Both the position numbers and the translations under genes were made by a program. Under the pieces are notes generated by a model that had not been told where the DNA came from, searched no databases, and worked only from the letters and a program-made list of their open reading frames with translations. Shown one piece after another: positions 11,411 through 20,395 of a DNA stretch of 61,776 bases. Positions within the stretch are counted from its first letter, which is position 1, and every line of letters begins with the position of its first letter. Origin of the DNA: CAZSHX01 sp964606895 (GTDB lineage Bacteria > Bacteroidota > Ignavibacteria > Kapaibacteriales > UBA2268); NCBI GenBank assembly GCA_964606895.1, contig CAZSHX010000019.1, forward strand, positions 1 through 61,776, in the 5' to 3' direction.

Positions 11411-11446
11411 TTTGTAACTATAATTATATTTAATTCCATATTTTTG
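11411..11446 (+). promoter_or_regulatory. Putative promoter of obg
   Basis: TTTG (11411-11414) and TATTTTTG (11439-11446) fit the TTTG...TAnnTTTG promoter, with a spacer of 24 bp, slightly longer than usual. The start codon is 26 bp downstream. Confidence 0.45.
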
Positions 11447-11472
11447 TATTTTGAAAAATAATTGGAATTATA

Positions 11473-12465
11473 ATGAAATTTATTGACTTAGCTAAAATAT
11501 ACGTAAAAGCCGGTGACGGCGGCAAAGGTGTAATTACTTTCCACAGAGAAAAGTTTGTACCCAAAGGCGGACCCGATGGTGGCAATGGCGGCAGGGGCGG
11601 CGATATTATTTTTGTTGCAGACCCTCATATCAATACTCTGCTCGACTTCAGATACGAACAAAAGCATATTGCCAAAAATGGCAATGCCGGTGCTAAGAAT
11701 AAATGTACCGGAAGAAGTGCTGAAAATTTGAGAATAAAAGTACCTTGCGGAACATTAATCAAAGATGCTAAAACAGATGAAGTGCTTGCAGATATGACAA
11801 TTGCTGGGAGTGAATTAGTTTTTCTTGAAGGAGGAAAAGGCGGGCGAGGAAATTACGAGTTTGCAACTGCAACCAATCAAACCCCAAGATATTGCGAACC
11901 GGGTATTCCCGGAAAGGAAATGTTCCTGACACTTGAACTGAAATTGATTGCCGAGGTAGGCATTGTTGGTTTACCAAATGTTGGCAAATCAACTCTGATT
12001 TCCGTTATATCATCAGCAAAACCCAAAATTGCCGATTATCCATTTACAACTTTGATTCCAAATTTGGGCATTGTTAAAATTGCCGAAGGAAAGAGTTATA
12101 CTGTTGCGGATATTCCCGGTTTGATTGAAGGAGCCAGCGAAGGAAAAGGACTTGGGATTCAGTTTCTAAGACATGTCGAAAGAACAAAAGTTCTATTATT
12201 CCTGATTGATTCGATGAGTGAGCATCCAGCAGAGGATTATAAAATTCTCAGCAAAGAACTGAAAAAATTCAATCCCGAAATGCAATTAAAGAAAAGAATA
12301 ATTGCTTTCAGCCGGGTTGATGCATTAACCGAGGAAGATTTGAAAAGAATCAAAAAAGTCAAATTTACAGGTTACAAAGAAAAACCCCTGTTCATATCTT
12401 CGATAACCGGCGAAAATATGGATATAATTAAAAGAGATATGTGGGATTTGATAGTTAGTTCATAG
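11473..12465 (+). CDS. obgE: Obg/CgtA GTPase
   Basis: A 330-residue essential GTPase that binds the 50S ribosomal subunit and links ribosome maturation to growth and stress. The N-terminal Obg fold has its glycine-rich segments (GDGGKGVITFHREKFVPKGG, then GPDGGNGGRGGD) at residues 14-45. The G domain follows, with P-loop GLPNVGKST (about 165-173) and switch II DIPGLIEGASEGKGLGIQFL. The protein ends soon after the G domain, so the OCT domain of longer Obg proteins such as that of B. subtilis is absent, as is common in Bacteroidota relatives. It starts with ATG at 11473 behind a likely promoter; a kinase-like gene follows 26 bp later. Confidence 0.95.
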   Translation: MKFIDLAKIYVKAGDGGKGVITFHREKFVPKGGPDGGNGGRGGDIIFVADPHINTLLDFRYEQKHIAKNGNAGAKNKCTGRSAENLRIKVPCGTLIKDAKTDEVLADMTIAGSELVFLEGGKGGRGNYEFATATNQTPRYCEPGIPGKEMFLTLELKLIAEVGIVGLPNVGKSTLISVISSAKPKIADYPFTTLIPNLGIVKIAEGKSYTVADIPGLIEGASEGKGLGIQFLRHVERTKVLLFLIDSMSEHPAEDYKILSKELKKFNPEMQLKKRIIAFSRVDALTEEDLKRIKKVKFTGYKEKPLFISSITGENMDIIKRDMWDLIVSS

Positions 12466-12491
12466 GAAGATTATGACATTTTCAGTAAAAT

Positions 12492-13016
12492 TTGAAAGAC
12501 ATTAGAATGAAATATGCTCGGAAATTATCCTCAGGTGCTAATAATACAGTAATTGTAATCAGTGAAACCGAAGTTGGTAAATTGTTTGTAGGCGACACAC
12601 GATCTGATATCGGTTCAGAATCAGAAAAAATGCAATTTGCAAATGTCATCAATGGTTTAGTTGTAAAATTTATTCGGTTGGATTACAATGAAATCATACA
12701 GGCTGAAATGTTGGTAATGGAACGAATTCATCCAATGGACTTCAGAGCTTATGAAGTTGAAATTCGTGAGCTTTGGATTGATGTATTTCAAGATGAACTT
12801 CGTGAATTGCACCAAGCCGGATTTGTTCATAGGGACTTAAAAAGACCTTCAAATATCGGAGGTTTGTCTTTTGATAATATACTACTAACTCAAACCGGAT
12901 TAAGATTGATTGATGTTGGAATTTCAGCATTACGCAAACAAGTTGGCGATAAAATATTCAAAAAATATGTGAAATTGAAAACGAAGAGATGTCAGATTTC
13001 AGAGAATATTTTTTAA
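12492..13016 (+). CDS. Miniature protein-kinase-like protein
   Basis: 174 residues with a condensed kinase core. Elements in order: a SSGANNTV stretch in the place of the Gly loop, VVK59 (candidate ATP Lys), E72 in AEMLVMERI, HRDLK at 113-117 with Asn121, and DVG at 141-143 instead of DFG. A typical kinase domain is about 260 residues, so most of the C-lobe is missing. The listed start is a TTG; an ATG at 12507 is equally possible and removes five residues. It lies 26 bp after obg on the same strand and may be cotranscribed. Substrate and activity are unknown. The retained catalytic residues argue against simple decay, though a degenerate remnant is possible. Confidence 0.6.
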   Translation: MKDIRMKYARKLSSGANNTVIVISETEVGKLFVGDTRSDIGSESEKMQFANVINGLVVKFIRLDYNEIIQAEMLVMERIHPMDFRAYEVEIRELWIDVFQDELRELHQAGFVHRDLKRPSNIGGLSFDNILLTQTGLRLIDVGISALRKQVGDKIFKKYVKLKTKRCQISENIF

Positions 13017-13093
13017 ACAGATAAGCAACCCAATATCCTCAGTTAATGAATCCTGCAACCTGAATAATGCAACGGCTAACAGCCGGTGGTATC

Positions 13094-14938
13094 TCATCGG
13101 CTGATCCCATCCAAAACATCAATAACCGATTGAACTCTACCAAAAGGAGCAGATATTTGTACACCTTTAATAAATGGTAAAATTTCAGCTAATGTCTCTT
13201 TGGCAATGTTTATGCCCTCTTCCCTACTACTGTCTTTTGAACCTTCAACAAGTCTCAAACGATAAATAACATCATCAGGCACCGAACAACCCGGAACTTC
13301 ATTATTCATGAATTCTGCATTACGAAGTGAAGTCAGTGGCCATATTCCGGCAATTACGGGAATTTTGATATGCTGTATTCTTTTAATGAAATTTTTGAAA
13401 ACCTCAACATCAAAAACAGGCTGAGTTACAATATATTCTGCTCCGGCTTCAACTTTCCAGTCGAGTCTCCTAAGTTCTTCGTCAAGATTAATAGCACCGG
13501 GATTGGCTCCTACACCGATGAAAAAACCTGTTGGTTTGCCGATTGGATTTGCGGCAATATCCATCCCGTTATTCAAACGATTCAAAATATTCACCAAACC
13601 GATAGCATCAACATCAAAAACTCCTGTTGCATCAGGATAATTTCCAAGTTTCGGTGGATCACCGGTAATAGCAAGAACATTTTTTATTCCTAATGCAAAG
13701 GCACCAAGCAAACCGGATTGAATACCAATAACATTCCTGTCACGGCAAACATAATGAAGGACGGCTTCAATTCCCACATCCCTTTGGATTTGCAGAGCAA
13801 GTGCCAAAGCTGACATCCTTGCAGAAGCTCTTGGCCCGTCCGGAATATTTATTACATCTATACCATAATAGTACATTTCTCTTGCTTTTTCGATTTCTTT
13901 GTGTGCAGAAACTCCATGCGGAGCAACAATTTCAACAAATTTTACAAAATGACCGTCGAGTAGTCTTTTTGATAATCTGGATTTTTTTTCAAGAGGTACT
14001 ACTTCAACTTCAGGAAATTTTTCAAGCGATTTAATCTCAACCTTTTTTCTGTTAAACTGAGGAGAAAGAGCATTAATAGCGTTTCTCATCGCTTTTATGT
14101 GCTCCGGTCCTGTTCCACAGCATCCGCCGACGATATTCGCTCCGGCAAGAACAAAATTCTTTGTATATTCTCCGAAATACTCAGGTGAAGCAAGATAAAT
14201 ATTTCTGCCGTCAATATTTCTTGGTTTACCTGCATTTGGCATAAGTGAAATCGGAATTTCAGTAAGCTTCCTAACATCTTCAATCCATGAAAGCATGACC
14301 TGTGGTCCGACAGTACAATTAACACCAATAACATTTGCACCGATAGTTCCCAAATCTTTAATCAATGCTTCCGGGTCAGCACCTGTGAGAGTAGTTCCGT
14401 CTTCATCAATAGTAATCTGAGCAATTAAAGGCAAATCGGCAGAAAGCTCTCTTGAGGCGGCAACTGCCTGACGAAGTTCATCTGGATAGATAAAAGTTTC
14501 AAAAATCAGTAAATCAACACCACCGTCAATCAGTGGTTTTATCTGCTCCTTGAAATACATTTTTGCTTCTTCTTTTGAAGTTGGACCCAAAGGTTCAATT
14601 TGAATTCCTAAAGGACCGACAGAACCGGCAACAAATAAGTCGTCTCCGGCAACCTGTCTTGCTAATTGAGCCCCTGAATAGTTAATCTCATACAATTTGT
14701 CGGAAAGCTGGAAGTGTTTCAATTTGACAGGATTTGCACCAAAAGTATTGGTTTCGATAATATCTGCACCCGCATGTTTATAATCTTCATGCACTTGCTT
14801 AATTAATTCAGGATTAGAAAGATTTAGTTCATCGTAGCATTTATTAATAAAAACACCACGTTTATATATTTCTGTTCCCATTCCTCCATCAAAAAGGAGA
14901 ACTTTTTGGGATAATTTTTCAAGAAAATTCTGTTTCAT
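13094..14938 (-). CDS. Homocysteine S-methyltransferase / methylenetetrahydrofolate reductase fusion
   Basis: A 614-residue bifunctional protein of the same size and order as B. subtilis YitJ. Residues 1-290 form a homocysteine methyltransferase barrel (LLFDGGMGTEIYKRG) with zinc ligands in GVNC and GGCCGTGPEH. Residues 325-614 form a MetF-like methylenetetrahydrofolate reductase (NIPDGPRASARMSAL, ITGDPPKLGNYPDATGVFD). It would make methyl-THF and methylate homocysteine to methionine. It is a single gene with divergent transcription from the amidase gene, and a small CGGCT/AGCCG hairpin lies past its stop. I see no SAM or cobalamin riboswitch in the 159-bp upstream region. Confidence 0.92.
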   Translation of the reverse strand: MKQNFLEKLSQKVLLFDGGMGTEIYKRGVFINKCYDELNLSNPELIKQVHEDYKHAGADIIETNTFGANPVKLKHFQLSDKLYEINYSGAQLARQVAGDDLFVAGSVGPLGIQIEPLGPTSKEEAKMYFKEQIKPLIDGGVDLLIFETFIYPDELRQAVAASRELSADLPLIAQITIDEDGTTLTGADPEALIKDLGTIGANVIGVNCTVGPQVMLSWIEDVRKLTEIPISLMPNAGKPRNIDGRNIYLASPEYFGEYTKNFVLAGANIVGGCCGTGPEHIKAMRNAINALSPQFNRKKVEIKSLEKFPEVEVVPLEKKSRLSKRLLDGHFVKFVEIVAPHGVSAHKEIEKAREMYYYGIDVINIPDGPRASARMSALALALQIQRDVGIEAVLHYVCRDRNVIGIQSGLLGAFALGIKNVLAITGDPPKLGNYPDATGVFDVDAIGLVNILNRLNNGMDIAANPIGKPTGFFIGVGANPGAINLDEELRRLDWKVEAGAEYIVTQPVFDVEVFKNFIKRIQHIKIPVIAGIWPLTSLRNAEFMNNEVPGCSVPDDVIYRLRLVEGSKDSSREEGINIAKETLAEILPFIKGVQISAPFGRVQSVIDVLDGISR

Positions 14939-15072
14939 TTCATTTTTATTGTTGTGAAAAAGAATAAGACTTGATTATGATTTATTTTATTTTAATGGTT
15001 CGACCATGAAGTTAGTTCCTGATTGATTAGCGGCAAAAAAAAAATCGTAATACAATTGGTCTCAAATTATCT

Positions 15073-15080
15073 TATTTTTG
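15073..15080 (+). promoter_or_regulatory. Putative -7 element of the amidase gene
   Basis: TATTTTTG followed by TA, matching TAnnTTTG. A TTG lies at 15056-15058 but is only 14 bp upstream, shorter than expected for -33. Confidence 0.4.
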
Positions 15081-15097
15081 TAATTTTTTAATTAGAG

Positions 15098-16414
15098 TTG
15101 TTTGAATTGAGAAAATCATTTTTCATAATATTTGTATTTGCTTTATTCCTTGGCACAAATTTGTATAGTGCCGAAAAATATCTTCTTTACAAAGCCAAAT
15201 CCGGAGACGGCGTTACAATTGTTCTCAATAAGTTTTTTCTTCCGGTTTCTCAGGATTATATTTCCAAATTCAAAGAACTAAACGGAAATAAATTCGACAA
15301 GGAAGGCGGTTTGTTCAAAGAACAAGCATATAAACTTCCCATACGAATATTTGCTTATGATGGAAAAAGCTTAGAAAGTTCTTTGAAAAATATCGTTCCC
15401 GAAAATATCAATAAAATTGAAATTTATAATAAAAAAGTTTTTTCAGGAAATCTTAAACATTCGACTTTTAAAAAAGATAAGAAAATCTGGGTACCTTACT
15501 ATCTTGGCAAATTTGAGTTCACAGAAACAAACAGTATAAAACTTGAACCTCCTACCGAAACAAAGAAGGATATAAAAAAGGAATCCAAAAAAAAATCAGT
15601 TGTTTTGGAGAAAACAACCCAAAAAGAGAAATCCGAAAAAAATAAATTGAAATTATCGAAATTTGATCTGAACATCGGAAAGAACACCTACCCTATCTTT
15701 GGTAAAAAATATGCAAAAGTGAAAATCAAGGATACCAAACTCAAAGGCAGAGTATATTATATTGACCCCGGTCATGGAGGTCCTGACCCGGGAGCAATCG
15801 GCAAACGAAACGGTCACGAACTGCATGAAGACGAGTATGCCTATGATGTTTCCTTGAGATTAGCCAGATGTTTGGTCGAACATGGTGCAAAAGTTTATGT
15901 GATGATTGTTGATGATAATGACGGTATCCGTAACGAAGAATACCTGAAACCGAGTTACGATGAACACTATCTGGGCGGAGACAGTATTTCTCCAAATCAA
16001 AAAGAACGATTGAGCAAAAGAGCTGAGCTCATAAATAAGCTTTACAAGCAAAATAAAAATTCCAAAAGTCAGAACTCAATTACTATTCACCTCGATTCCA
16101 GAGTTACAAAACAAAGGATTGATATTTTCTTTTATTATAAAGAAGGTTCTGATGCAGGAAAAACACTTGCCGAAACCCTGTTTTCAACTATTAAAGAAAA
16201 GTATCAGCAAGTTCAGCCCGGCAGAGGTTACAGTGGTAGTATCTCAACCCGGAGTCTGTTTTTACTCAGAGAACTACTTCCAACTGCAACGTATATTGAA
16301 CTCGGCAATATTCAAAACAAAAACGACCAATATCGGTTTATTCAAGCAGAAAATCGTCAAACAATTGCAAAATGGTTATGCGATGGTTTGATAAAATCAG
16401 CAAAAGTTAAATAA
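15098..16414 (+). CDS. N-acetylmuramoyl-L-alanine amidase (Amidase_3)
   Basis: A 438-residue secreted cell-wall hydrolase. An N-terminal signal peptide (SFFIIFVFALFLGTNLYSAE) is followed by about 180 residues with a Lys-rich linker (140-185). The C-terminal Amidase_3 domain has the zinc ligands: His in YIDPGHGGPDPGAIG, Glu in HEDEYAYDVSLRLA, His in SITIHLDSR, and the catalytic Glu in TYIELGNIQNKND. The usual SxHxN is changed to TIHLDSR. It cleaves the amide between MurNAc and L-Ala, for example in daughter-cell separation. No ATG exists at the N-terminus; TTG at 15098 or 15107 must serve as start, 17 to 26 bp after a TATTTTTG element. Confidence 0.85.
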   Translation: MFELRKSFFIIFVFALFLGTNLYSAEKYLLYKAKSGDGVTIVLNKFFLPVSQDYISKFKELNGNKFDKEGGLFKEQAYKLPIRIFAYDGKSLESSLKNIVPENINKIEIYNKKVFSGNLKHSTFKKDKKIWVPYYLGKFEFTETNSIKLEPPTETKKDIKKESKKKSVVLEKTTQKEKSEKNKLKLSKFDLNIGKNTYPIFGKKYAKVKIKDTKLKGRVYYIDPGHGGPDPGAIGKRNGHELHEDEYAYDVSLRLARCLVEHGAKVYVMIVDDNDGIRNEEYLKPSYDEHYLGGDSISPNQKERLSKRAELINKLYKQNKNSKSQNSITIHLDSRVTKQRIDIFFYYKEGSDAGKTLAETLFSTIKEKYQQVQPGRGYSGSISTRSLFLLRELLPTATYIELGNIQNKNDQYRFIQAENRQTIAKWLCDGLIKSAKVK

Positions 16415-16461
16415 TTTCACAGCAAATCATTCTTTTTCTTATTTCTTTCCGAAATTTTTAA

Positions 16462-16469
16462 TAATTTTG
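16462..16469 (+). promoter_or_regulatory. Putative -7 element of the ackA operon
   Basis: TAATTTTG followed by TA, in the same extended form (TAWTTTTGTA) as the elements before obg, the amidase gene, uvrB and the hdr operon. It lies 67 bp before the ackA ATG. No clear -33 TTG. Confidence 0.4.
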
Positions 16470-16536
16470 TACTTTACGTAAGTGTATTATTGCTAAAAAT
16501 ATAACTAAATTCATTAACTTTTTAACAGGTTAAATT

Positions 16537-17784
16537 ATGATTATCTTTGTTTTAAACTGCGGTAGCTCGTCATTGAAATTTCAAATTATTGAAACAGACC
16601 TTGATATGATTCAAAACGAGAACGACAAGATGCTTGCCAAAGGTTTGGTAGAACGTGTCGGGAGCCAGTCGCTTATTACTTTTCAAGTTGAAGGTAAAAG
16701 ACCATTCAAATCAGCGGAACCTCTAAGAGACCACAGAGCCGCTTTAAATTATGTTATCAAATGGATTACTTCTCCTGATACCGAAATTCCCGGAATCAGA
16801 GATTTAAGCGACATTCATGCCATTGGTCACAGATGTGTTCATGGTGCCGAAAGATTTAAAAAATGCGTCAGAATTGACAAAGATGTGATTGCAGGAATCG
16901 AAGATTGTATTCCGCTAGCTCCACTTCACAATCCTGCTAACTTAAAAGGTATTTATGCCGCAAAAGACATTTTTGGTCCTTCAATCCCTCAGGTTGCAAT
17001 CTTCGACACTTCTTTCCATTCAACAATGCCTGAATCGGCATATATGTATGCTGTTCCATATCAGCTTTACAGAAGATTCAAAGTCAGGAAATACGGATTT
17101 CACGGTACATCCCACAGATACATCGCTTACAGATACAGAAAGATTAATGATATTGAACGTGAAGATGTCAATATCATAACTCTTCACCTTGGTAACGGAT
17201 GCTCTGCATGTGCTATCAAAGAAGGAAAATCAATTGACACTTCAATGGGATTAACCCCTCTCGATGGGTTAATCATGGGTACAAGATGCGGAGATATGGA
17301 CCCGACTGTCATTGAATTCCTTGCACATAACGAAGGAACATCACTTGACGAAGTTTTTTCAGTATTGAATAAACGTTCGGGTTTACTTGGTATTTCCGGA
17401 TTAACAAACGACATGAGAGACCTGCTCGAAGAGGAAAAAGAGCATAATGACAGAAGAGCAACCCTTGCAATTGATATGTTCTGCCAGAGAATAAAAAAAT
17501 ATATCGGAGCATATATTGCCGAAATGAACGGTGCAGAAGCGATTTGTTTTGCAGGCGGTATTGGCGAAAATTCTGCAGAAATCAGAAAAAGATGTTGCTT
17601 AGGTCTTGATTATTTCGGAATCAAAATTGACGACAAACTTAATCAGATGGCTTATGGCGGAAAAGAGATGAGAATAAGCACTGAGGACAGCAAAATTGCA
17701 GTTTATGTCATCCCGACAAATGAGGAACTTGTTCTGGCACGCGACACATGCCGCGTTGTTCTGGATGCACCGAGAGTTTGGTAA
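16537..17784 (+). CDS. ackA: Acetate kinase
   Basis: 415 residues, a normal length for AckA. The N-terminus LNCGSSSLKFQI carries the first phosphate-binding motif; HGAERF, HNPANLKG, FDTSFHSTMP, YGFHGTSHRY, HLGNGCSACAI and MDPTVIEFLA are the family's active-site segments. It converts acetyl-phosphate and ADP to acetate and ATP. It is the first gene of a five-gene plus-strand operon; pta starts 44 bp later. Together they give one ATP per acetyl-CoA. Confidence 0.97.
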   Translation: MIIFVLNCGSSSLKFQIIETDLDMIQNENDKMLAKGLVERVGSQSLITFQVEGKRPFKSAEPLRDHRAALNYVIKWITSPDTEIPGIRDLSDIHAIGHRCVHGAERFKKCVRIDKDVIAGIEDCIPLAPLHNPANLKGIYAAKDIFGPSIPQVAIFDTSFHSTMPESAYMYAVPYQLYRRFKVRKYGFHGTSHRYIAYRYRKINDIEREDVNIITLHLGNGCSACAIKEGKSIDTSMGLTPLDGLIMGTRCGDMDPTVIEFLAHNEGTSLDEVFSVLNKRSGLLGISGLTNDMRDLLEEEKEHNDRRATLAIDMFCQRIKKYIGAYIAEMNGAEAICFAGGIGENSAEIRKRCCLGLDYFGIKIDDKLNQMAYGGKEMRISTEDSKIAVYVIPTNEELVLARDTCRVVLDAPRVW

Positions 17785-17828
17785 TTAGAATAAAATGAAT
17801 ATAATAATAAAATATTAGAGATTGAATT

Positions 17829-18803
17829 ATGAGTAAATTTACAGAAAACATGAGAGAAAAAGCCGCAAAGCTTTGCCTGCCTGTTGCATTTCCGGATGCG
17901 GAAGACACAAGGACAATTCTTACTGCAGTTACACTAAAAAATGATAAAATTGCTATTCCAGTTTTAGTTGGAAATGAAGAAAAAATTAATTCTATTGCAA
18001 AAGAAAATAATATTGACCTCTCAGGGATTGAAATAGTTAACCCCGAAAAGTCTTCTTTGATTGGAAAATTTGCCGATATGCTTTTCGAAAGAAGAAAAAA
18101 TAAAGGCATGACATTAGAGCAGGCAATTGATACGGTTAAAATTCCAATCTATTTTGCAGGCTTCATGCTTGAAACAAATATTGTTAAAGTTGTTGTCGGC
18201 GGCAATGTTTCCTCTACCGGTGACATTATCCGTGCATCAATTTTCACGGTTGGAGTTGCCGAAGGTATATCTATTGTAAGCAGTTATTTCATCATGGTTT
18301 TGCCCGACAGAATGCTTTGCTTTGCTGATTGTGCTGTCAATCCTGACCCGACAGATGCTCAGCTTGCTGATATCGCCATAAGTTCTGCCAGAAATTTCCA
18401 GGCAGTTACAGGAGAAGAACCGAGGATTGCAATGCTTTCATTCTCAACAAAAGGAAGTGCAGTACATCCGTTGGTTGATAAAGTTATTTCTGCAACCAAA
18501 ATAATCAGAGAAAAAGCTCCCGACCTTCTTGTTGATGGTGAAATTCAGCTTGATGCCGCCATCATACCTTCAATCGGAGAAAGAAAATGCAAGGGCTCCC
18601 CTGTTGCCGGAAAAGCTAATGTACTCGTATTCCCTGATTTGAATTCAGGAAATATCGGCTACAAACTAACCGAAAGATTAGCCGGAGCTGAAGCAGTAGG
18701 ACCAATTGTTCAGGGACTGAAAAAACCTTATTGCGACCTTTCAAGAGGATGCAGTGTTGATGATATGGTAAACGTAGCCGCAATTTGCAGTTTGATGGCA
18801 TAA
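17829..18803 (+). CDS. pta: Phosphate acetyltransferase (short form)
   Basis: 324 residues, consisting of the PTA_PTB catalytic domain only, without the N-terminal DRTGG part of enterobacterial Pta. Motifs include VVGGNVSSTGDIIRA, LSFSTKGSA, VDGEIQLDAAI, and the C-terminal KGSPVAGKANVLVFPDLNSG followed by GLKKPYCDLSRGCS, characteristic of Pta rather than Ptb. It makes acetyl-phosphate from acetyl-CoA for AckA upstream. The MIO lyase gene follows after 38 bp. Confidence 0.93.
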   Translation: MSKFTENMREKAAKLCLPVAFPDAEDTRTILTAVTLKNDKIAIPVLVGNEEKINSIAKENNIDLSGIEIVNPEKSSLIGKFADMLFERRKNKGMTLEQAIDTVKIPIYFAGFMLETNIVKVVVGGNVSSTGDIIRASIFTVGVAEGISIVSSYFIMVLPDRMLCFADCAVNPDPTDAQLADIAISSARNFQAVTGEEPRIAMLSFSTKGSAVHPLVDKVISATKIIREKAPDLLVDGEIQLDAAIIPSIGERKCKGSPVAGKANVLVFPDLNSGNIGYKLTERLAGAEAVGPIVQGLKKPYCDLSRGCSVDDMVNVAAICSLMA

Positions 18804-18841
18804 TATTTCAATTATTTTAAAACTTAAAAATCAGGAAAAAT

Positions 18842-20365
18842 ATGGCAATTGTATTAGATGGTGCGTCATTGACAATTGAAAAAGTTGTTAGAATTGCAAG
18901 AGATGGCGAAAAAGTTGAACTTGCACCCGAATCTTTGAAAAAAATCATAGCATGCCGAGCAATGCTTGAAGAAAAGATTAAGAATCATGAGATTATGTAT
19001 GGCGTTAATACAGGTATTGGTGAGTTCTCAGAAATCGTTTTAAATGACGAACAGGTAAAAGAATTTCAAAAATATTTGATTTATAATCATTCAGCCGGCA
19101 TCGGCGACCCTACTCCGATTGAATATGTTCGTGGAGCTATTGCCGGAAGAATAAACGTTCATGCTCACGGCAACTCAGGTTGCAGACCTGAAATTACTCT
19201 TACGATGATTGAAATGCTTAATAAAGGTGTTACTCCTGTCGTTTGTCAAAAAGGTTCCGTAGGAGCCTGCGGAGATCTGGCACCTATGTCTCAAGCGGCT
19301 CTTTTGCTGATGGGTGAAGGAGAAGCATTTTATAAGGGGGAACGTCTTCCCGGCAAAGTTGCTTTTGAAAGAGCAGGAATCCCTATTCCCGGATTAGAAG
19401 CAAGAGACGGGTTAGCCGCTATTAATGGTTCTAATCTTCTTACCGCAATGAGTGCGATTCATTTGTATGACTTCAACAGAGTGCTGAAACAAGCAGAAAT
19501 CGCGGCGGCTATGTCACTTGAAGCTTTATTGGCTAATATGAAACCTTACGATACCAAACTTCATGAATTAAGAGGATTTGCAGGTGCTATTCGTAGTGCC
19601 GCCGCAATTAAAAAATGTATCGTTGGAAGTGACCTCACCACCGGAAAAATGAAAACAAAAGTTCAGGATGCCTATTCGATGCGTTCTACTCCTCAAGTTA
19701 TCGGAGCGGCTCACGACGCATTAGCTTATGCCAAAGTTCAGGTTGAAATTGAACTTAACGGTGTTGGAGACAATCCGATTTTCCTGCCGGAAGAAAAACT
19801 AACATTAACAGGTGCGAATTTCCAGGGTTCACCGGTTTCATTACCAATGGATCTTGCCGGAACGGCTGTCACAATGGTCTGCATTCTTTCTGAAAGAAGA
19901 TTAAACCGTCTATTGAATCCTGCATTAAGCGTTGGATTGCCTGCCTTCCTTACGAAAGGTGCAGGGATGTTTTCAGGAATGATGCTCAGCCAATACACAG
20001 CAGACTCATTAATCGTTGAACAGAAAATACTTTGTACACCTGCATCCATTCAATCTATACCTGCCGCGGCAGATCAGGAAGATTTTGTTTCGATGGGTAT
20101 GAACACTGCAATAAAAAATGCACAAATTCTCGACAATTCTTTTGGAGTTATAGGAATAGAATTTATGGCGGCGGCTCAGGCTTTGGATTTCAGAGAATTC
20201 TCCCCAGGAAAGGGAGTGCAAACAGCCAAGAATGTGATTAGAAAACATGTTGATTTTCTTGATATTGACCGTCCACTCTATTCTGACCATACAAAGATGA
20301 AAGAGTTGGTTAAATCTTGCGAAATTCTTGAGGAAATCGAGAAGACTTTAGGTTCACTTGAATAA
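18842..20365 (+). CDS. MIO-type histidine/aromatic amino acid ammonia-lyase family protein with Ala-Cys-Gly triad
   Basis: 507 residues, almost the length of Pseudomonas HAL (HutH) and nearly the same numbering. Tyr53 sits in MYGVNTGIG, His83 in YNHSAGIG, Tyr278 and Arg281 in VQDAYSMRSTPQV, and Glu413 in DQEDFVSMGMNTA. The MIO prosthetic group normally forms from Ala-Ser-Gly; here GSVGACGDLAP gives Ala142-Cys143-Gly144 (Cys codon at 19268-19270). His83 and the QED motif favour a histidine-type lyase, while Asn82 in place of Ser and the SMGMNTA tail do not match classical HutH. Ammonia elimination from histidine or another aromatic amino acid is expected; an aminomutase is possible. No hutU, hutI or hutG is nearby. 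It sits between pta and ptb in one operon. Confidence 0.85.
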   Translation: MAIVLDGASLTIEKVVRIARDGEKVELAPESLKKIIACRAMLEEKIKNHEIMYGVNTGIGEFSEIVLNDEQVKEFQKYLIYNHSAGIGDPTPIEYVRGAIAGRINVHAHGNSGCRPEITLTMIEMLNKGVTPVVCQKGSVGACGDLAPMSQAALLLMGEGEAFYKGERLPGKVAFERAGIPIPGLEARDGLAAINGSNLLTAMSAIHLYDFNRVLKQAEIAAAMSLEALLANMKPYDTKLHELRGFAGAIRSAAAIKKCIVGSDLTTGKMKTKVQDAYSMRSTPQVIGAAHDALAYAKVQVEIELNGVGDNPIFLPEEKLTLTGANFQGSPVSLPMDLAGTAVTMVCILSERRLNRLLNPALSVGLPAFLTKGAGMFSGMMLSQYTADSLIVEQKILCTPASIQSIPAAADQEDFVSMGMNTAIKNAQILDNSFGVIGIEFMAAAQALDFREFSPGKGVQTAKNVIRKHVDFLDIDRPLYSDHTKMKELVKSCEILEEIEKTLGSLE

Positions 20366-20395
20366 TTATATTTTAAATACATTGGAGCGAAAATT

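Noticed and set aside
13073..13085. CGGCT-AAC-AGCCG hairpin after the methionine-synthesis fusion gene
   Set aside because: The stem has only 5 bp and no T-run follows on the minus strand, so I do not call it a terminator.
14939..15097. Possible SAM or cobalamin riboswitch before the methionine-synthesis fusion
   Set aside because: The region is short and AT-rich, and I find no conserved helix set of either class.
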